Source: Aureibaculum flavum
GTDB lineage: Bacteria > Bacteroidota > Bacteroidia > Flavobacteriales > Flavobacteriaceae
Reading direction: 5' to 3'
DNA: 64,000 nucleotides
Assembly: GCF_016406085.1 (NCBI RefSeq)
Contig: NZ_JAEHFJ010000008.1
Location: 62,001-126,000, forward strand
In this document: positions 1 through 8,847 of the stretch, piece after piece
Position numbering within the stretch: the first letter of the stretch is position 1
Layout: every line of letters starts with the position of its first letter
Notes under the pieces: model-generated
What the model was told of the DNA's origin: nothing
Databases searched by the model: none
The model's input: only the letters and a program-made list of their open reading frames with translations
Position numbers and translations under genes: made by a program

Positions 1-442
1 CGCCATCTGTATCCAATAATAAATCATCAGTTTCATCGACTCCATCATTGTCATCTTCTGAAAACTCAGTATTTACCAAAACAGTCCCTGTTCCTGTCCA
101 CTCTTGCGTAACCGTAGGAGAAGTTGGTGGTATATTTTGGCAGAAATAACTAGAGGTTGGTGCTTCGGACATTGTTCTATAGGTAATACTATTGGTTCCA
201 CTCTCTGAAACGGTAAATGTTTCTTCATTCCAATTATACGTTAAGAAGGTTTCTTCATCATCTGCGTCAAAATCAGAATCCAATTCAATAACAAAAGTTT
301 CGTTTTCATTAATTTTGAACAGGACCACCTCACCGCAAGTTTCAATGTCTGTAGAGGAAAAGTCAAATTCAGGAATGTCTAGGCTACCATCATTACATGA
401 CAATACAAGTATCAGTAAAAAAAATAAATATATTCTGCTCAT
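1..442 (-). CDS. Partial lipoprotein, C-terminus beyond window edge
   Basis: An open frame runs on the minus strand from an ATG at 440-442 to the window edge, about 147 codons without a stop. The product starts with a hydrophobic signal ending in a lipobox (LVLSC, Cys near residue 16), so it should be a lipoprotein. The rest is acidic. The last visible part (EDDNDGVDETDD, then LLLDTDG) resembles the Asp-rich thrombospondin type 3-like calcium-binding repeats common in Flavobacteria surface proteins. I do not recognise a catalytic domain. It is divergent from the cysteine desulfurase at 626. Existence is well supported; function is unknown. Confidence 0.75.
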   Translation of the reverse strand, partial: MSRIYLFFLLILVLSCNDGSLDIPEFDFSSTDIETCGEVVLFKINENETFVIELDSDFDADDEETFLTYNWNEETFTVSESGTNSITYRTMSEAPTSSYFCQNIPPTSPTVTQEWTGTGTVLVNTEFSEDDNDGVDETDDLLLDTDG

Positions 443-468
443 TTATAAACTTTAAATCTGTTCACTGA

Positions 469-476
469 CAAAAATA
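469..476 (-). promoter_or_regulatory. Candidate -7 box for the edge lipoprotein
   Basis: On the minus strand this reads TATTTTTG, a full match to the Bacteroidota -7 consensus TAnnTTTG, 27 bp before the lipoprotein start. No well-spaced -33 TTG is present, and the motif is common in AT-rich DNA. Confidence 0.42.
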
Positions 477-521
477 GGCGAAATACGCAACAAAGTAAAA
501 ATACTTGCTGTTAAATTTGAT

Positions 522-529
522 TACTTTTG
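522..529 (+). promoter_or_regulatory. Candidate -7 box for cysteine desulfurase
   Basis: TACTTTTG matches TAnnTTTG. It would start transcription near 535 and give a leader of about 90 bases before 626. A TTG at 505-507 is 14 bp upstream, shorter than the usual 17-23 bp spacing. Confidence 0.4.
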
Positions 530-625
530 TGCTCATAGAGCTCTTAATGGGCATTTGGTTTGATAACACAGAACACTACCTTATTAAGTGATTGAAATTA
601 AATAAGTTAGTGAAAATATATTTAG

Positions 626-1759
626 ATGAGTATAATTTATTTAGACAACGCAGCAACAACGCAGATAGATACTAAGGTAATTGAACGAATTACGGAAGTT
701 ATGACTAATGTTCATGGCAATCCGTCTTCAACACATCAAGTGGGTAGGAAAGCGAAATCAGTGGTTGAAGCAGCCAGAAAAAGCATAGCAAAACATTTTA
801 ATGTAACTGCGGGAGAGGTTGTGTTTACGGCAGGGGGAAGTGAAGCTGATAATTTAATACTGCGTAATGCAATTGTACATTTAGGAGTACAAAGAATAAT
901 TACGACTAAAATTGAACATCATGCCGTGTTACATACTATTGAAGCCTTGGCCGAAGAGTTTAATATCACCATCGATTTTTTAGAATTAGACGAACGGGGA
1001 GTGGTAAATTATAGTCAAATTGAGGCTCTTTTGAATTCAAATAAAGAAAAAACCTTAGTGAGTTTAATGTCAGTAAATAATGAATTGGGAAACATATTAG
1101 ATAGCACGAAAGTCTCTGATTTATGTATAGCTCATAAGGCCTTTTTTCATTCAGATACGGTACAGGCTATTGGACATTATGCAATGGATTTACGAGAAGT
1201 ACCGATTGACTTTATTACAGCGAGTGCTCATAAATTCCATGGACCAAAAGGTGTGGGATTTGCCATTTTTAAAAAAGGTTTTGGCATAAAACCCATGTTA
1301 ATAGGAGGAGAGCAGGAGCGTGGTGCTAGAGCAGGAACAGAAAATGTGCCGCAAATAGCAGGAATGGAAATAGCATTAGATATAGCGTTGGAAAATGAAG
1401 AAATTGATAAAACATACATTACCAATTTAAAAAAGCATTTTATTAATCAAATTAAAAGTGAATTACCAACATTAGAATTTAACGGTTGTTCAGCAGATTT
1501 AGAACACAGTAGTTATACCATTTTAAATGTGCGTTTTCCAAAAGAATTACCAATGTTATTGTTCCAACTGGATCTAAAAGGTGTTGCGGCTTCAGGAGGC
1601 AGTGCTTGCCAAAGTGGAAGTGCAAAAGGCTCACATGTGCTGGAAGCCATTTTACCAGAACATAAGGTCAAATCAACTTCAGTTCGGTTTTCTTTTAGTA
1701 AATACAATACTTTAAAAGAAATTGATCAAGTTGTGGAAGTGTTGAAAAGTTTGGTTTAA
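626..1759 (+). CDS. Cysteine desulfurase (NifS/IscS-like, class V aminotransferase fold)
   Basis: A PLP enzyme that removes sulfur from L-cysteine and passes it on as a persulfide for Fe-S clusters or thiolation. Length (377 aa) is normal. The N-terminus shows YLDNAATT, a family hallmark. The PLP lysine lies in SAHKFHGPKG (K203), and the persulfide cysteine in GGSACQSGSAKGSH (C328). HHAVLHT and the SDTVQAIGH stretch also fit. The ATG at 626 puts YLDNAATT at the very start, as expected. It stands alone: the upstream gene is divergent and the downstream gene convergent (8 bp apart). No iscU or suf gene is adjacent, so I cannot say whether it serves Fe-S assembly or tRNA thiolation. Family is certain; subtype is not. 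Confidence 0.93.
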   Translation: MSIIYLDNAATTQIDTKVIERITEVMTNVHGNPSSTHQVGRKAKSVVEAARKSIAKHFNVTAGEVVFTAGGSEADNLILRNAIVHLGVQRIITTKIEHHAVLHTIEALAEEFNITIDFLELDERGVVNYSQIEALLNSNKEKTLVSLMSVNNELGNILDSTKVSDLCIAHKAFFHSDTVQAIGHYAMDLREVPIDFITASAHKFHGPKGVGFAIFKKGFGIKPMLIGGEQERGARAGTENVPQIAGMEIALDIALENEEIDKTYITNLKKHFINQIKSELPTLEFNGCSADLEHSSYTILNVRFPKELPMLLFQLDLKGVAASGGSACQSGSAKGSHVLEAILPEHKVKSTSVRFSFSKYNTLKEIDQVVEVLKSLV

Positions 1760-1767
1760 TTATTCAT

Positions 1768-3048
1768 TTATTTTAAAACACTTTTTACCTCTTCTAGCTT
1801 TCCGTCAATACTATTAGGGATAGGAAGTCCTAACAATTTACAGAGCAGTGGATAAATGTGTATGTTTTTAAACGAAGGAGTGATATATCCGTTTTTAAAA
1901 CCGGGACCATTGGCATAAAATATTCCGTGCATGTCTTTATACTTGGTATCTGGACCATGGATCCCCATTATTTTAATAGCGTTCTTTTTATACGATGCTA
2001 TTCTTGAATTAGAACTAAAATAATAGCCAAAATCTGGAATTATCTGTAGCGTTCCCCAGTCTTTACTTTTAGGAATATATTCAAAACCCGGAGTGTTTGC
2101 AGTTTTATAAACTTTAAAGTGAACTTCTTTTTGTTTTAAATTCTTAAAAATAGCATCCGTGTCACTTTGTTTTTTTGGGTGAATATTTACAATGGCTCCA
2201 TTATCTATGGTAACATACAAGCTATCGTTTTTAACCCTCTCTATAGGAATCAAATTTTCAGTTTTTTGTTCTGTCATACCATGATCAGAAACAATAATTA
2301 TGTTGATAGGTAGACTCGTTGCTGCTGTACCTTTAAATAAATCACCTAAGTTTCTATCCAATTCAAATAATGTCTTTTTCAGTTCAGTATCATTATTTGG
2401 TCCAAAATCATGACCCGTATTATCCATGTCAGAAAAATACATGGTAATTAAATGTGGCCTTTTTTCTTCTGGTAATGCTAACCAATCAAGAGCTTGAGCT
2501 ACTCGCGTTTCATTTTTTATACTTCCATCATAAATTTTATAATAGGTAGGGTGTTTACCTTGAATGTCGGCTTCAGAACCAACGAAAAAATAACTAGCAG
2601 AAACCATCTGATTTTTATCAGCTAGTATCCAAATTGGGGTACCTCCATAAAAACTACCATCTTCTACGGTCTCACGGTTTCCTAATTTATAAGTTGCATT
2701 TTTTTTATAACTATAGAATGAATTTCCAATAATACCGTGTTTATCTGGATACATCCCGGTGGCAATGGTATAATGATTTGGAAAGGTTTTAGAAGGAAAT
2801 GAAGGAATTAAGGACTCCGCTTTTACACCATTTTTAATAAAATTAGTTAAATGAGGCGGTTTATATTTATCTACATAATCCCAACGAAAACCATCCAAGG
2901 AAATTAAAATTACATATGGTTTTTCAAGAGAAGCTTTTGAATTAACCGTAGTCGTTGGACTTGTTAATTTTGAACTTGAGCTACAAGAGGACAATACGAT
3001 TACACAAATAAATAAAACAAGTTGGTAACTAAAGAATCTCTTAAGCAT
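1768..3048 (-). CDS. Alkaline phosphatase superfamily lipoprotein, nucleotide pyrophosphatase/phosphodiesterase type
   Basis: 426 aa. The signal peptide ends in LSSC (C22), so this is an envelope lipoprotein. The core is the NPP fold: SLDGFRWDY places the first metal Asp at residue 52, and SFPSKTFPNHYTIATG carries the nucleophilic Thr (about T88). Later metal ligands sit in YFSDMDNTGHDFGP, VSDHGMT and GIHGPD/DMHGIF. Family members hydrolyse phosphodiester or pyrophosphate bonds of nucleotides or lysophospholipids with two Zn ions; the substrate here cannot be read from sequence. It is transcribed alone, convergent with the cysteine desulfurase and downstream of the yidC terminator. Confidence 0.88.
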   Translation of the reverse strand: MLKRFFSYQLVLFICVIVLSSCSSSSKLTSPTTTVNSKASLEKPYVILISLDGFRWDYVDKYKPPHLTNFIKNGVKAESLIPSFPSKTFPNHYTIATGMYPDKHGIIGNSFYSYKKNATYKLGNRETVEDGSFYGGTPIWILADKNQMVSASYFFVGSEADIQGKHPTYYKIYDGSIKNETRVAQALDWLALPEEKRPHLITMYFSDMDNTGHDFGPNNDTELKKTLFELDRNLGDLFKGTAATSLPINIIIVSDHGMTEQKTENLIPIERVKNDSLYVTIDNGAIVNIHPKKQSDTDAIFKNLKQKEVHFKVYKTANTPGFEYIPKSKDWGTLQIIPDFGYYFSSNSRIASYKKNAIKIMGIHGPDTKYKDMHGIFYANGPGFKNGYITPSFKNIHIYPLLCKLLGLPIPNSIDGKLEEVKSVLK

Positions 3049-3162
3049 TAGGTTAGGTTTTTAGGTTGTCTTGAATGTAAAGATATAAAATCACTATAAT
3101 TATTTGAGCAAACGAAGTTCGTATTTTTAAAGAAGAAAATCAAATAAAATAGAATCATAAAA

Positions 3163-3189
3163 AAAACCGAAGCTATTAACTTCGGTTTT
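3163..3189 (-). terminator. Intrinsic terminator of yidC
   Basis: Perfect 10-bp arms AAAACCGAAG and CTTCGGTTTT flank a 7-base loop. On the minus strand the hairpin is followed by a run of T, 27 bp after the yidC stop codon. Confidence 0.85.
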
Positions 3190-3215
3190 GAATTTTCAAC
3201 AATAATTTAAATAAA

Positions 3216-5126
3216 TTATTTGTTTTTCTTTTTTTGTTCCTGTTGCACTTGAGCTTGCTTCATAGCATCATCTAAACGTTGTTTAAACTTGCTTTTTTTC
3301 TTTTCAGGCTTGGCTTTGTTTTCTTGTATTTGAGCGTGAATTTTATCTTCATCGATAATAAAATTCTTAATGACCAACATAATTATAATAGTAAGTAAGT
3401 TTGATACGAAATAGTATAAACTTAAACTACTTGCATAATTATTAAAAAAGAAAAGCATCATAAGAGGAGAAAAGTACATCATGTATTTCATCATCTTACT
3501 CATATCAGGCATACCTTCTTGTGTAGGTTGTTGCATGTTCATTTGCTGACTTTGCGTCATACGCATATAAAAGAATATAGCTATAGATGCTAAGATTGGA
3601 AATAAACTGACGTGATCTCCATAAAACCATATTTTAAAGGGTAATTGAGCAACCATATCATAAGAAGATAAATCATCTGCCCATAAAAAGCTTTTTTGTC
3701 GTAAACCTATCTCTGAAGGGAAAAATCTAAATAAAGCAAAGAATACTGGCATTTGAATCAATGCAGGTATACAACCAGCTAATGGACTAACTCCAGCTTT
3801 ACGTTGTAACGCCATTGTTTCTTGTTGACGCTTCATTGCATTTTCTTTACCCTTAAGTCTTTCATTTATCGCTTGCATTTCAGGTCTTAACACCTTCATT
3901 TTTGCACTAGATAAATAAGATTTATATACCACAGGTGACATGATAATACGAACAATTATGGTCATTAAAATAATTATTAATCCATAATTGGTCATGTACG
4001 TACTTAAAAACGTAAATACAGGGATAAAGATAATTCTGTTAATCCAACCAAAAATACCCCAACCTAGGTCAGCCACATCTTTAATGTCTGTGCCTTCATA
4101 CTTTTTGAATATTTTATAATCTGTAGGCCCATAATACCAGTTCATGGCATAATTAAGCTCACCATTTTTCATATCTAATGGTGCTTTTAAAGTAAACAGC
4201 TTTGTAAAGACGGTATCCTTTTCTTCATCTTTTACTAAATCTGTAGAAGAAACATTTGCAGAACTGAAAGGAGTCTCTGTTTTTAATAAAGAAGTAAAAA
4301 AGTGCTGTTTGTAGGCAACCCAGTTTACATCTTTTAACTCATCTTCATCTGTAAAACTTAAGTAACTTACATCATCATCAGCTTTATAGTAGAAATAACC
4401 GTACATATTTTCGGTCTTTATACTTTTTTCTTGACGGTAGGCTTTAAAGTCCCAATTCAATTGTAAAGGTTGTGTAGTATTTATTGCCCTATCCATGCCT
4501 TGAGATTTTATAGCAAAATCGAGCATATAATCTCCTGGTTTAATCTCGTAACGATATTCTAAATATTGGTCAGCCGATACTTTCAGTTTCATAGAAAGTA
4601 CTTGGTTTTCCCCATTTTCAGATAAGGTTGGTTCAAAGAATAGATCTTTAGTGTTTAAAGTTCTATTATCCATTGTCGCAAAGTTGATATTAAAAAGAGC
4701 ATTATTATCTTTTACGAGGTGTAATGGTTTTTGAGCGTTTGTTTTAAATTCTTTAAGCTCAACGTCTGTTATTTGTCCCCCTTTATTAGAAACTTTAATT
4801 TTTAATAAATCGTTTTCAATAATGGTTTCATTGGCGGATGCAGAGGGCAATGTTGCACTATATGCAAAAGCACCCAATTGGCTTTGAGCATTAGAAAGAG
4901 CCAAAGAATCTGTAGGGTTTACGGTTGTAATTGCTGAGTCAACGGTCTTTGTAGACGGTTGAGTTATTTGGTCTTGAACGCTTTGTATTGAATCTTGTAT
5001 TTGCTCAGTTCTTTGCTTTTCAAGTTCTTCAGGTGTTGGTTGATTGGTGTACATATACCAAACCATAATAGCACCTAATAATAAAAAACCTATGAGCGAA
5101 TTGACATCAAATTTCTTTTCTTCCAT
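3216..5126 (-). CDS. yidC: Membrane protein insertase YidC
   Basis: Inserts and folds inner-membrane proteins, alone or with SecYEG. The layout is that of Gram-negative YidC: an N-terminal transmembrane helix (about residues 8-25), a large periplasmic beta-sandwich domain (about 60-350), then the conserved five-helix insertase region (from FIPVFTFLSTYMTNYGLIIIL onward) and a basic C-terminal tail rich in Lys and Gln. I chose the ATG at 5124-5126 (MEEKKFDVNSL, 636 aa) over an ATG five codons upstream because Bacteroidota YidC proteins typically start ME-K-FD-NS. It is followed by a strong terminator. The upstream neighbour is ggt, 276 bp away and on the same strand, with a repeat between them; pyrG, a frequent yidC neighbour in this group, is not here. 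Confidence 0.96.
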   Translation of the reverse strand: MEEKKFDVNSLIGFLLLGAIMVWYMYTNQPTPEELEKQRTEQIQDSIQSVQDQITQPSTKTVDSAITTVNPTDSLALSNAQSQLGAFAYSATLPSASANETIIENDLLKIKVSNKGGQITDVELKEFKTNAQKPLHLVKDNNALFNINFATMDNRTLNTKDLFFEPTLSENGENQVLSMKLKVSADQYLEYRYEIKPGDYMLDFAIKSQGMDRAINTTQPLQLNWDFKAYRQEKSIKTENMYGYFYYKADDDVSYLSFTDEDELKDVNWVAYKQHFFTSLLKTETPFSSANVSSTDLVKDEEKDTVFTKLFTLKAPLDMKNGELNYAMNWYYGPTDYKIFKKYEGTDIKDVADLGWGIFGWINRIIFIPVFTFLSTYMTNYGLIIILMTIIVRIIMSPVVYKSYLSSAKMKVLRPEMQAINERLKGKENAMKRQQETMALQRKAGVSPLAGCIPALIQMPVFFALFRFFPSEIGLRQKSFLWADDLSSYDMVAQLPFKIWFYGDHVSLFPILASIAIFFYMRMTQSQQMNMQQPTQEGMPDMSKMMKYMMYFSPLMMLFFFNNYASSLSLYYFVSNLLTIIIMLVIKNFIIDEDKIHAQIQENKAKPEKKKSKFKQRLDDAMKQAQVQQEQKKKNK

Positions 5127-5290
5127 AATGTATAAAATCAACCCAACTATAGTATCAAGTTTTAAAGTAAAAAACAGATGGGTTTTTGAGACTGCGAAAA
5201 TATGAAAAAGTAGGCATATAGGGTGTGTTTTAGTAAAAATATTGTTGGGAAAGAAGTAAGGATACTAAATTAGGAAGATAAAAGCTAACT

Positions 5291-5363
5291 GTCATTCCGA
5301 CGAAGGACGAATCTGTTTAAATGATAGGTCTTGTTTATGAGATTCCTCGTGCCTCGGAATGAC
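5291..5363. repeat. REP-like imperfect inverted repeat
   Basis: GTCATTCCGA at the left end pairs with TCGGAATGAC at the right end, and GAATC with GATTC further in, forming an imperfect hairpin of about 23-bp arms. The sequence resembles the dispersed intergenic palindromes starting GTCATTCCGA that I recall from Flavobacteriaceae genomes. It lies between ggt (stop at 5403) and yidC. Whether other copies exist in this genome cannot be judged from this window. Confidence 0.6.
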
Positions 5364-5402
5364 AATTGTTAACATTATACTCAATTATTTGAATTTTTAA
5401 AA

Positions 5403-7115
5403 TTAAAACCCTTCTGCACTATCGTCACCTCTAGGATCGGCACCTCCTTCTAATTTACCATTGGGTAAAACTAAAATGGCATCTACTTTACCTATAATGC
5501 GAGAGTTACTTTGGTCAATGTTATATCCTTTATTTCGTAAATCGGGAAATATGATACTATCAAATGTAGTTTCAAATTTAATATCATCTGGATACCATTG
5601 ATGATGAAATCGAGGTTGTGATACGGACTCTTGCATGGTCATATCGTATTCTAATACATTTAAAATGTTTTGCATTACCGAGGTGATAATTGTTGAACCG
5701 CCAGGGGTGCCAATCACCATTTTAAGTTTACCGTCTTTTTCTACAATGGTAGGTGTCATAGCACTTAACATTCTTTTTTGAGGGGCAATGGCATTCGCTT
5801 CCGCTCCTAATAATCCAAACATATTTGGCTCGCCAGGTTTAGAACTGAAGTCGTCCATTTCATTATTTAGAAAGAATCCAGCATCTTTAACATACACTTT
5901 AGAACCATAAGCTCCATTAATTGTAGTAGTAACCGCTACAGCATTTCCAAATTGATCGATAATGGAATAATGTGTTGTTTCGTCACTTTCAGGTAAGGTG
6001 ATTTCGCCATACGTAATATCGGTAGATTTGGTTGCTTTATCCCAATTAAAATCAGACATTCTTTGCGATAAGTAATAGGGGGAAAGTAAGGTGTCAATAG
6101 GCACATGTACAAAATCAGGGTCACCTAAAAATTCAGATCTATCGGCATAAGTTCTTCGTTCTGCTTCGGTTATTAATTGAACATATTCTATAGAGTTATG
6201 AGCATATTGATTGATGTTATAGGGCTCAATACTTTTTAAAATTTGACCAATACAAATTCCTCCACTAGATGGTGGAGACATAGAAATGATCTTATTGCCT
6301 TTATAATCAAATGTTATTGGTTTTCTCCATTGTGCTTCATAGCTAGCCAAATCTTCTTTCGTTATAATTCCACCTAAACTTTGAACATAATCCACCAACA
6401 TATCAGCTGTTTTTCCTTTATAGAATTCATCTCTGCCATTATCTCTTATTCTTGTTAATGTTAACGCTAGTGCAGGATATTTTATAGTATCACCAACCTG
6501 CCATTCTTTATCTAAAAGGATAGTACGTTTGTTTGCTTTCTCAAAAAGAGGGCGGTATGCATTCAACATTCTCGCTTGGTGCTTGGTAACAACAACACCA
6601 TTCGTTGCCAAATCTATGGCAGGTTGCATAAGTTTTTCAATGGGTAGGGTGCCAAATTTTTTATGAACTTCAAATAACCCAGCCACAGTGCCAGGCACGC
6701 CAACAGCCATAGCTCCCAAAGTACTTTTATTGGGAATTACATTCCCTTTTTTATCTAAATACATATCTCTCGAGGCTTTGAGAGGAGCTTTTTCACGGTA
6801 GTCAATACTTCCTGTTTTACCATCTTTTAAACGGTAAACCATAAAGCCACCACCTCCAATATTGCCTGCAAATGGATAGGAGACAAGCAATGATAAATCA
6901 GTGGCAACCATAGCGTCAAAAGCATTTCCACCCTGTTTCATAATAGCTAATCCAATTTTGGAAGCCTCTTCTCTTGCAGATACCACCATGGCAGAATCGG
7001 CCAAAATACCATAGGTTCTATTAGCTACGGGTTCAAGTATTGTAGTTTTTGGGGCACTTTTTTTACATTGTATAACAAGGAAGCTAATGCTTAAAATAAG
7101 TAGGATTTTTTTCAT
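5403..7115 (-). CDS. ggt: Gamma-glutamyltransferase (glutathione hydrolase), lipoprotein
   Basis: 570 aa, normal for the family. The signal ends in a lipobox-like VIQC (about C17), which suggests lipid anchoring. The N-terminal large subunit carries GGNAFDAMVA and NIGGGGFMVYR, both family hallmarks. The autoprocessing site precedes TTHYS, making Thr380 the predicted nucleophile and new N-terminus of the small subunit, followed by GNAVAVTTTINGAYGS. PPSSGGICIGQIL and GTPGGSTIITSV (oxyanion region) also fit. The enzyme cleaves gamma-glutamyl bonds of glutathione and related peptides in the periplasm. It is a single gene with no close partner; a REP-like element follows it. Confidence 0.92.
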   Translation of the reverse strand: MKKILLILSISFLVIQCKKSAPKTTILEPVANRTYGILADSAMVVSAREEASKIGLAIMKQGGNAFDAMVATDLSLLVSYPFAGNIGGGGFMVYRLKDGKTGSIDYREKAPLKASRDMYLDKKGNVIPNKSTLGAMAVGVPGTVAGLFEVHKKFGTLPIEKLMQPAIDLATNGVVVTKHQARMLNAYRPLFEKANKRTILLDKEWQVGDTIKYPALALTLTRIRDNGRDEFYKGKTADMLVDYVQSLGGIITKEDLASYEAQWRKPITFDYKGNKIISMSPPSSGGICIGQILKSIEPYNINQYAHNSIEYVQLITEAERRTYADRSEFLGDPDFVHVPIDTLLSPYYLSQRMSDFNWDKATKSTDITYGEITLPESDETTHYSIIDQFGNAVAVTTTINGAYGSKVYVKDAGFFLNNEMDDFSSKPGEPNMFGLLGAEANAIAPQKRMLSAMTPTIVEKDGKLKMVIGTPGGSTIITSVMQNILNVLEYDMTMQESVSQPRFHHQWYPDDIKFETTFDSIIFPDLRNKGYNIDQSNSRIIGKVDAILVLPNGKLEGGADPRGDDSAEGF

Positions 7116-7223
7116 TTAAATAAAATTATACGAACCTTTATGCTTAAGGTTATTTAGATAAGTCGTTGTAGGTTATGTTATTAATTACTGTTTCAGATGG
7201 AGCACAATTAAACGGTCATACCT

Positions 7224-7817
7224 CTATTTATTAAGTATTATTTTTGTTTGTTCAGATGATAAGTTACGTAAATCTTCAAAGAAAGTTGTAAAATCATCTT
7301 CAAAATCAGTATAATAGAGTTGTAAATCTTCAATGGCTAAATTCATTTTAGAGATATTTTTTGTTCTTTTATTCATACCTATTAATACCGTTTCTATTCC
7401 TTCGATAGTTCTATAATTGTACAACCAATTACCCTTGATCATATATGGCAATAGCTTTTTAATTTTTTCAGGTAGAATCTCATGATTATCGGTTAATAAG
7501 GTATAAAATTGTTGTGCATACGCATTCAGTTCTATATCGCTGTATACTAACCAGTTTTTTGCCAAATAGTGATCGTATAAAATATCAATAATTACGCCGT
7601 CGTAATGTCGGTATCTTGGATGAAGCCTTTTTTTACTCTTACGAACAATTGGATGTGTATCCGTAAATGAATCAATTTTTCGATGGAGTTGAATTCCTTT
7701 TTGAACAGTAATAGGGAGGTGTTTATATTTATTTCCAACAATTCCATCGGCAATAAAATTACCAATTTTAAGTTCGTCGTTATTACCAGAAAGATAAATA
7801 TGTGCTAAAAAGTTCAT
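7224..7817 (-). CDS. Acyl carrier protein phosphodiesterase-like protein (AcpH/DUF479 family)
   Basis: 197 aa, the usual family length. It opens with MNFLAHIYLSG and continues with GNFIADGIVGNKY, GIQLHRKIDSFTDTHP and HYDGVIIDILYDHYLAKNW. These His/Asp pairs match the HD-like metal site of AcpH, which removes 4'-phosphopantetheine from holo-ACP. Biochemical activity has been shown for few members, so the reaction is inferred from family. It is transcribed alone and cytoplasmic, with no signal peptide. Confidence 0.8.
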   Translation of the reverse strand: MNFLAHIYLSGNNDELKIGNFIADGIVGNKYKHLPITVQKGIQLHRKIDSFTDTHPIVRKSKKRLHPRYRHYDGVIIDILYDHYLAKNWLVYSDIELNAYAQQFYTLLTDNHEILPEKIKKLLPYMIKGNWLYNYRTIEGIETVLIGMNKRTKNISKMNLAIEDLQLYYTDFEDDFTTFFEDLRNLSSEQTKIILNK

Positions 7818-8039
7818 TCTCGAAAGGTAGGAAAAAAAGTCTTTCGTCGGCGTCTGCAGCAGTTAGTTTTTCTGTAATATTTAATTACAAATAATTAGAG
7901 CTTAAAGTTAAAAAAGTGTTCTGATGATTACTTATTATAACACGAAAGATTACGATAACTGAACGAATAAGATCCGTACTATGCAACTGAAAGTAAAATG
8001 AATGAAAATTTAAATAAGAATTTAAGTTGCCTTTTTTAG

Positions 8040-8738
8040 CTATTTTACTGGTTTTTCAAATGACCAATCCATTTTTTGGAAAGCAGCTACAAGACTGTCT
8101 TTTTCATTAGTTTTACAAACAAAGAAGTCATAATTGGCGATCATTGCTGTTAGCCCTTTCGTATTAATGCCTGCATTAGCAGAACTTAAATAATAACTTG
8201 GCCAATCATTAGCTCTAATAGATCTGAATTTATATTTTTCTGTATGCAACATGTTGGCTAATGCCTTTTTTACACCTTTTGCATCTTCACTATACCCCAT
8301 TAATTTATAAAAGGTTAGTAATTGCCCAACTGCATCTTTAAAATATAAAATATCATTTTGAGCTTTGGTCCATTTGGCTAAAAAAGGGTTGGGTTCGATA
8401 ACAATTTCACCTTTAAAATTCTTTTTATCCCAATTAGGAATAGATTGAACGGCAATATCTTTAAAGACGTAATCAAATTTCTTTGGATCTAAAAGTGCCA
8501 GCCAAATTTTTTCGGTAATATCAATTACTTCGTCCTCGTTGTAAAAAGAACTTCCTAATAATGATACGATATTTTGAATATCAGCTTTTTTAAAATTAGC
8601 GTCTTTTAAGTTGGGTTTTTCTTTTTTATATTCTTTTATAGTACTGTGGAAACGTATTGCAGAATAATCTGGTTGAGCAAAAAGGTCAACATTAAATGTA
8701 ATTAACGCTAAACAGATAAGTATGATGTTTTTCATCAT
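8040..8738 (-). CDS. Secreted protein of unknown function, paralogue of the next gene
   Basis: 232 aa with an N-terminal signal peptide (hydrophobic residues about 3-20, ending LFAQ) and no lipobox, so probably periplasmic or secreted. I recognise no named domain. It is clearly related to the 232-aa product of 8848-9546: both contain FD(Y/F)VFKD-AV, NW, GE-V-EPNP and DA-GVK in the same order. A strong terminator separates the two, so they are transcribed independently despite sharing strand. Two ATG codons in a row begin it; either may be used. Confidence 0.72.
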   Translation of the reverse strand: MMKNIILICLALITFNVDLFAQPDYSAIRFHSTIKEYKKEKPNLKDANFKKADIQNIVSLLGSSFYNEDEVIDITEKIWLALLDPKKFDYVFKDIAVQSIPNWDKKNFKGEIVIEPNPFLAKWTKAQNDILYFKDAVGQLLTFYKLMGYSEDAKGVKKALANMLHTEKYKFRSIRANDWPSYYLSSANAGINTKGLTAMIANYDFFVCKTNEKDSLVAAFQKMDWSFEKPVK

Positions 8739-8786
8739 GTTGTCATTAGTTTTTATTTATTAATAGCTGGTTCGGCGTTGCATGGA

Positions 8787-8817
8787 AAAAAACCGCTCCC
8801 TTAAAGAACGGTTTTTT
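8787..8817 (-). terminator. Intrinsic terminator between the two paralogues
   Basis: AAAAAACCG and CGGTTTTTT form a perfect 9-bp stem around a 13-base loop. It lies 30 bp after the stop codon of the 8848-9546 gene and ahead of its paralogue. The A and T runs make it able to work in both directions. Confidence 0.8.
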
Positions 8818-8847
8818 AATTACTTGAGTATAATTTTTTTATAAATT

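Noticed and set aside
5358-5370. TGAC-N4-GTTA as another CRP/FNR-like site
   Set aside because: It is part of the REP-like repeat, has a mismatch, and no promoter box lies at the proper distance.
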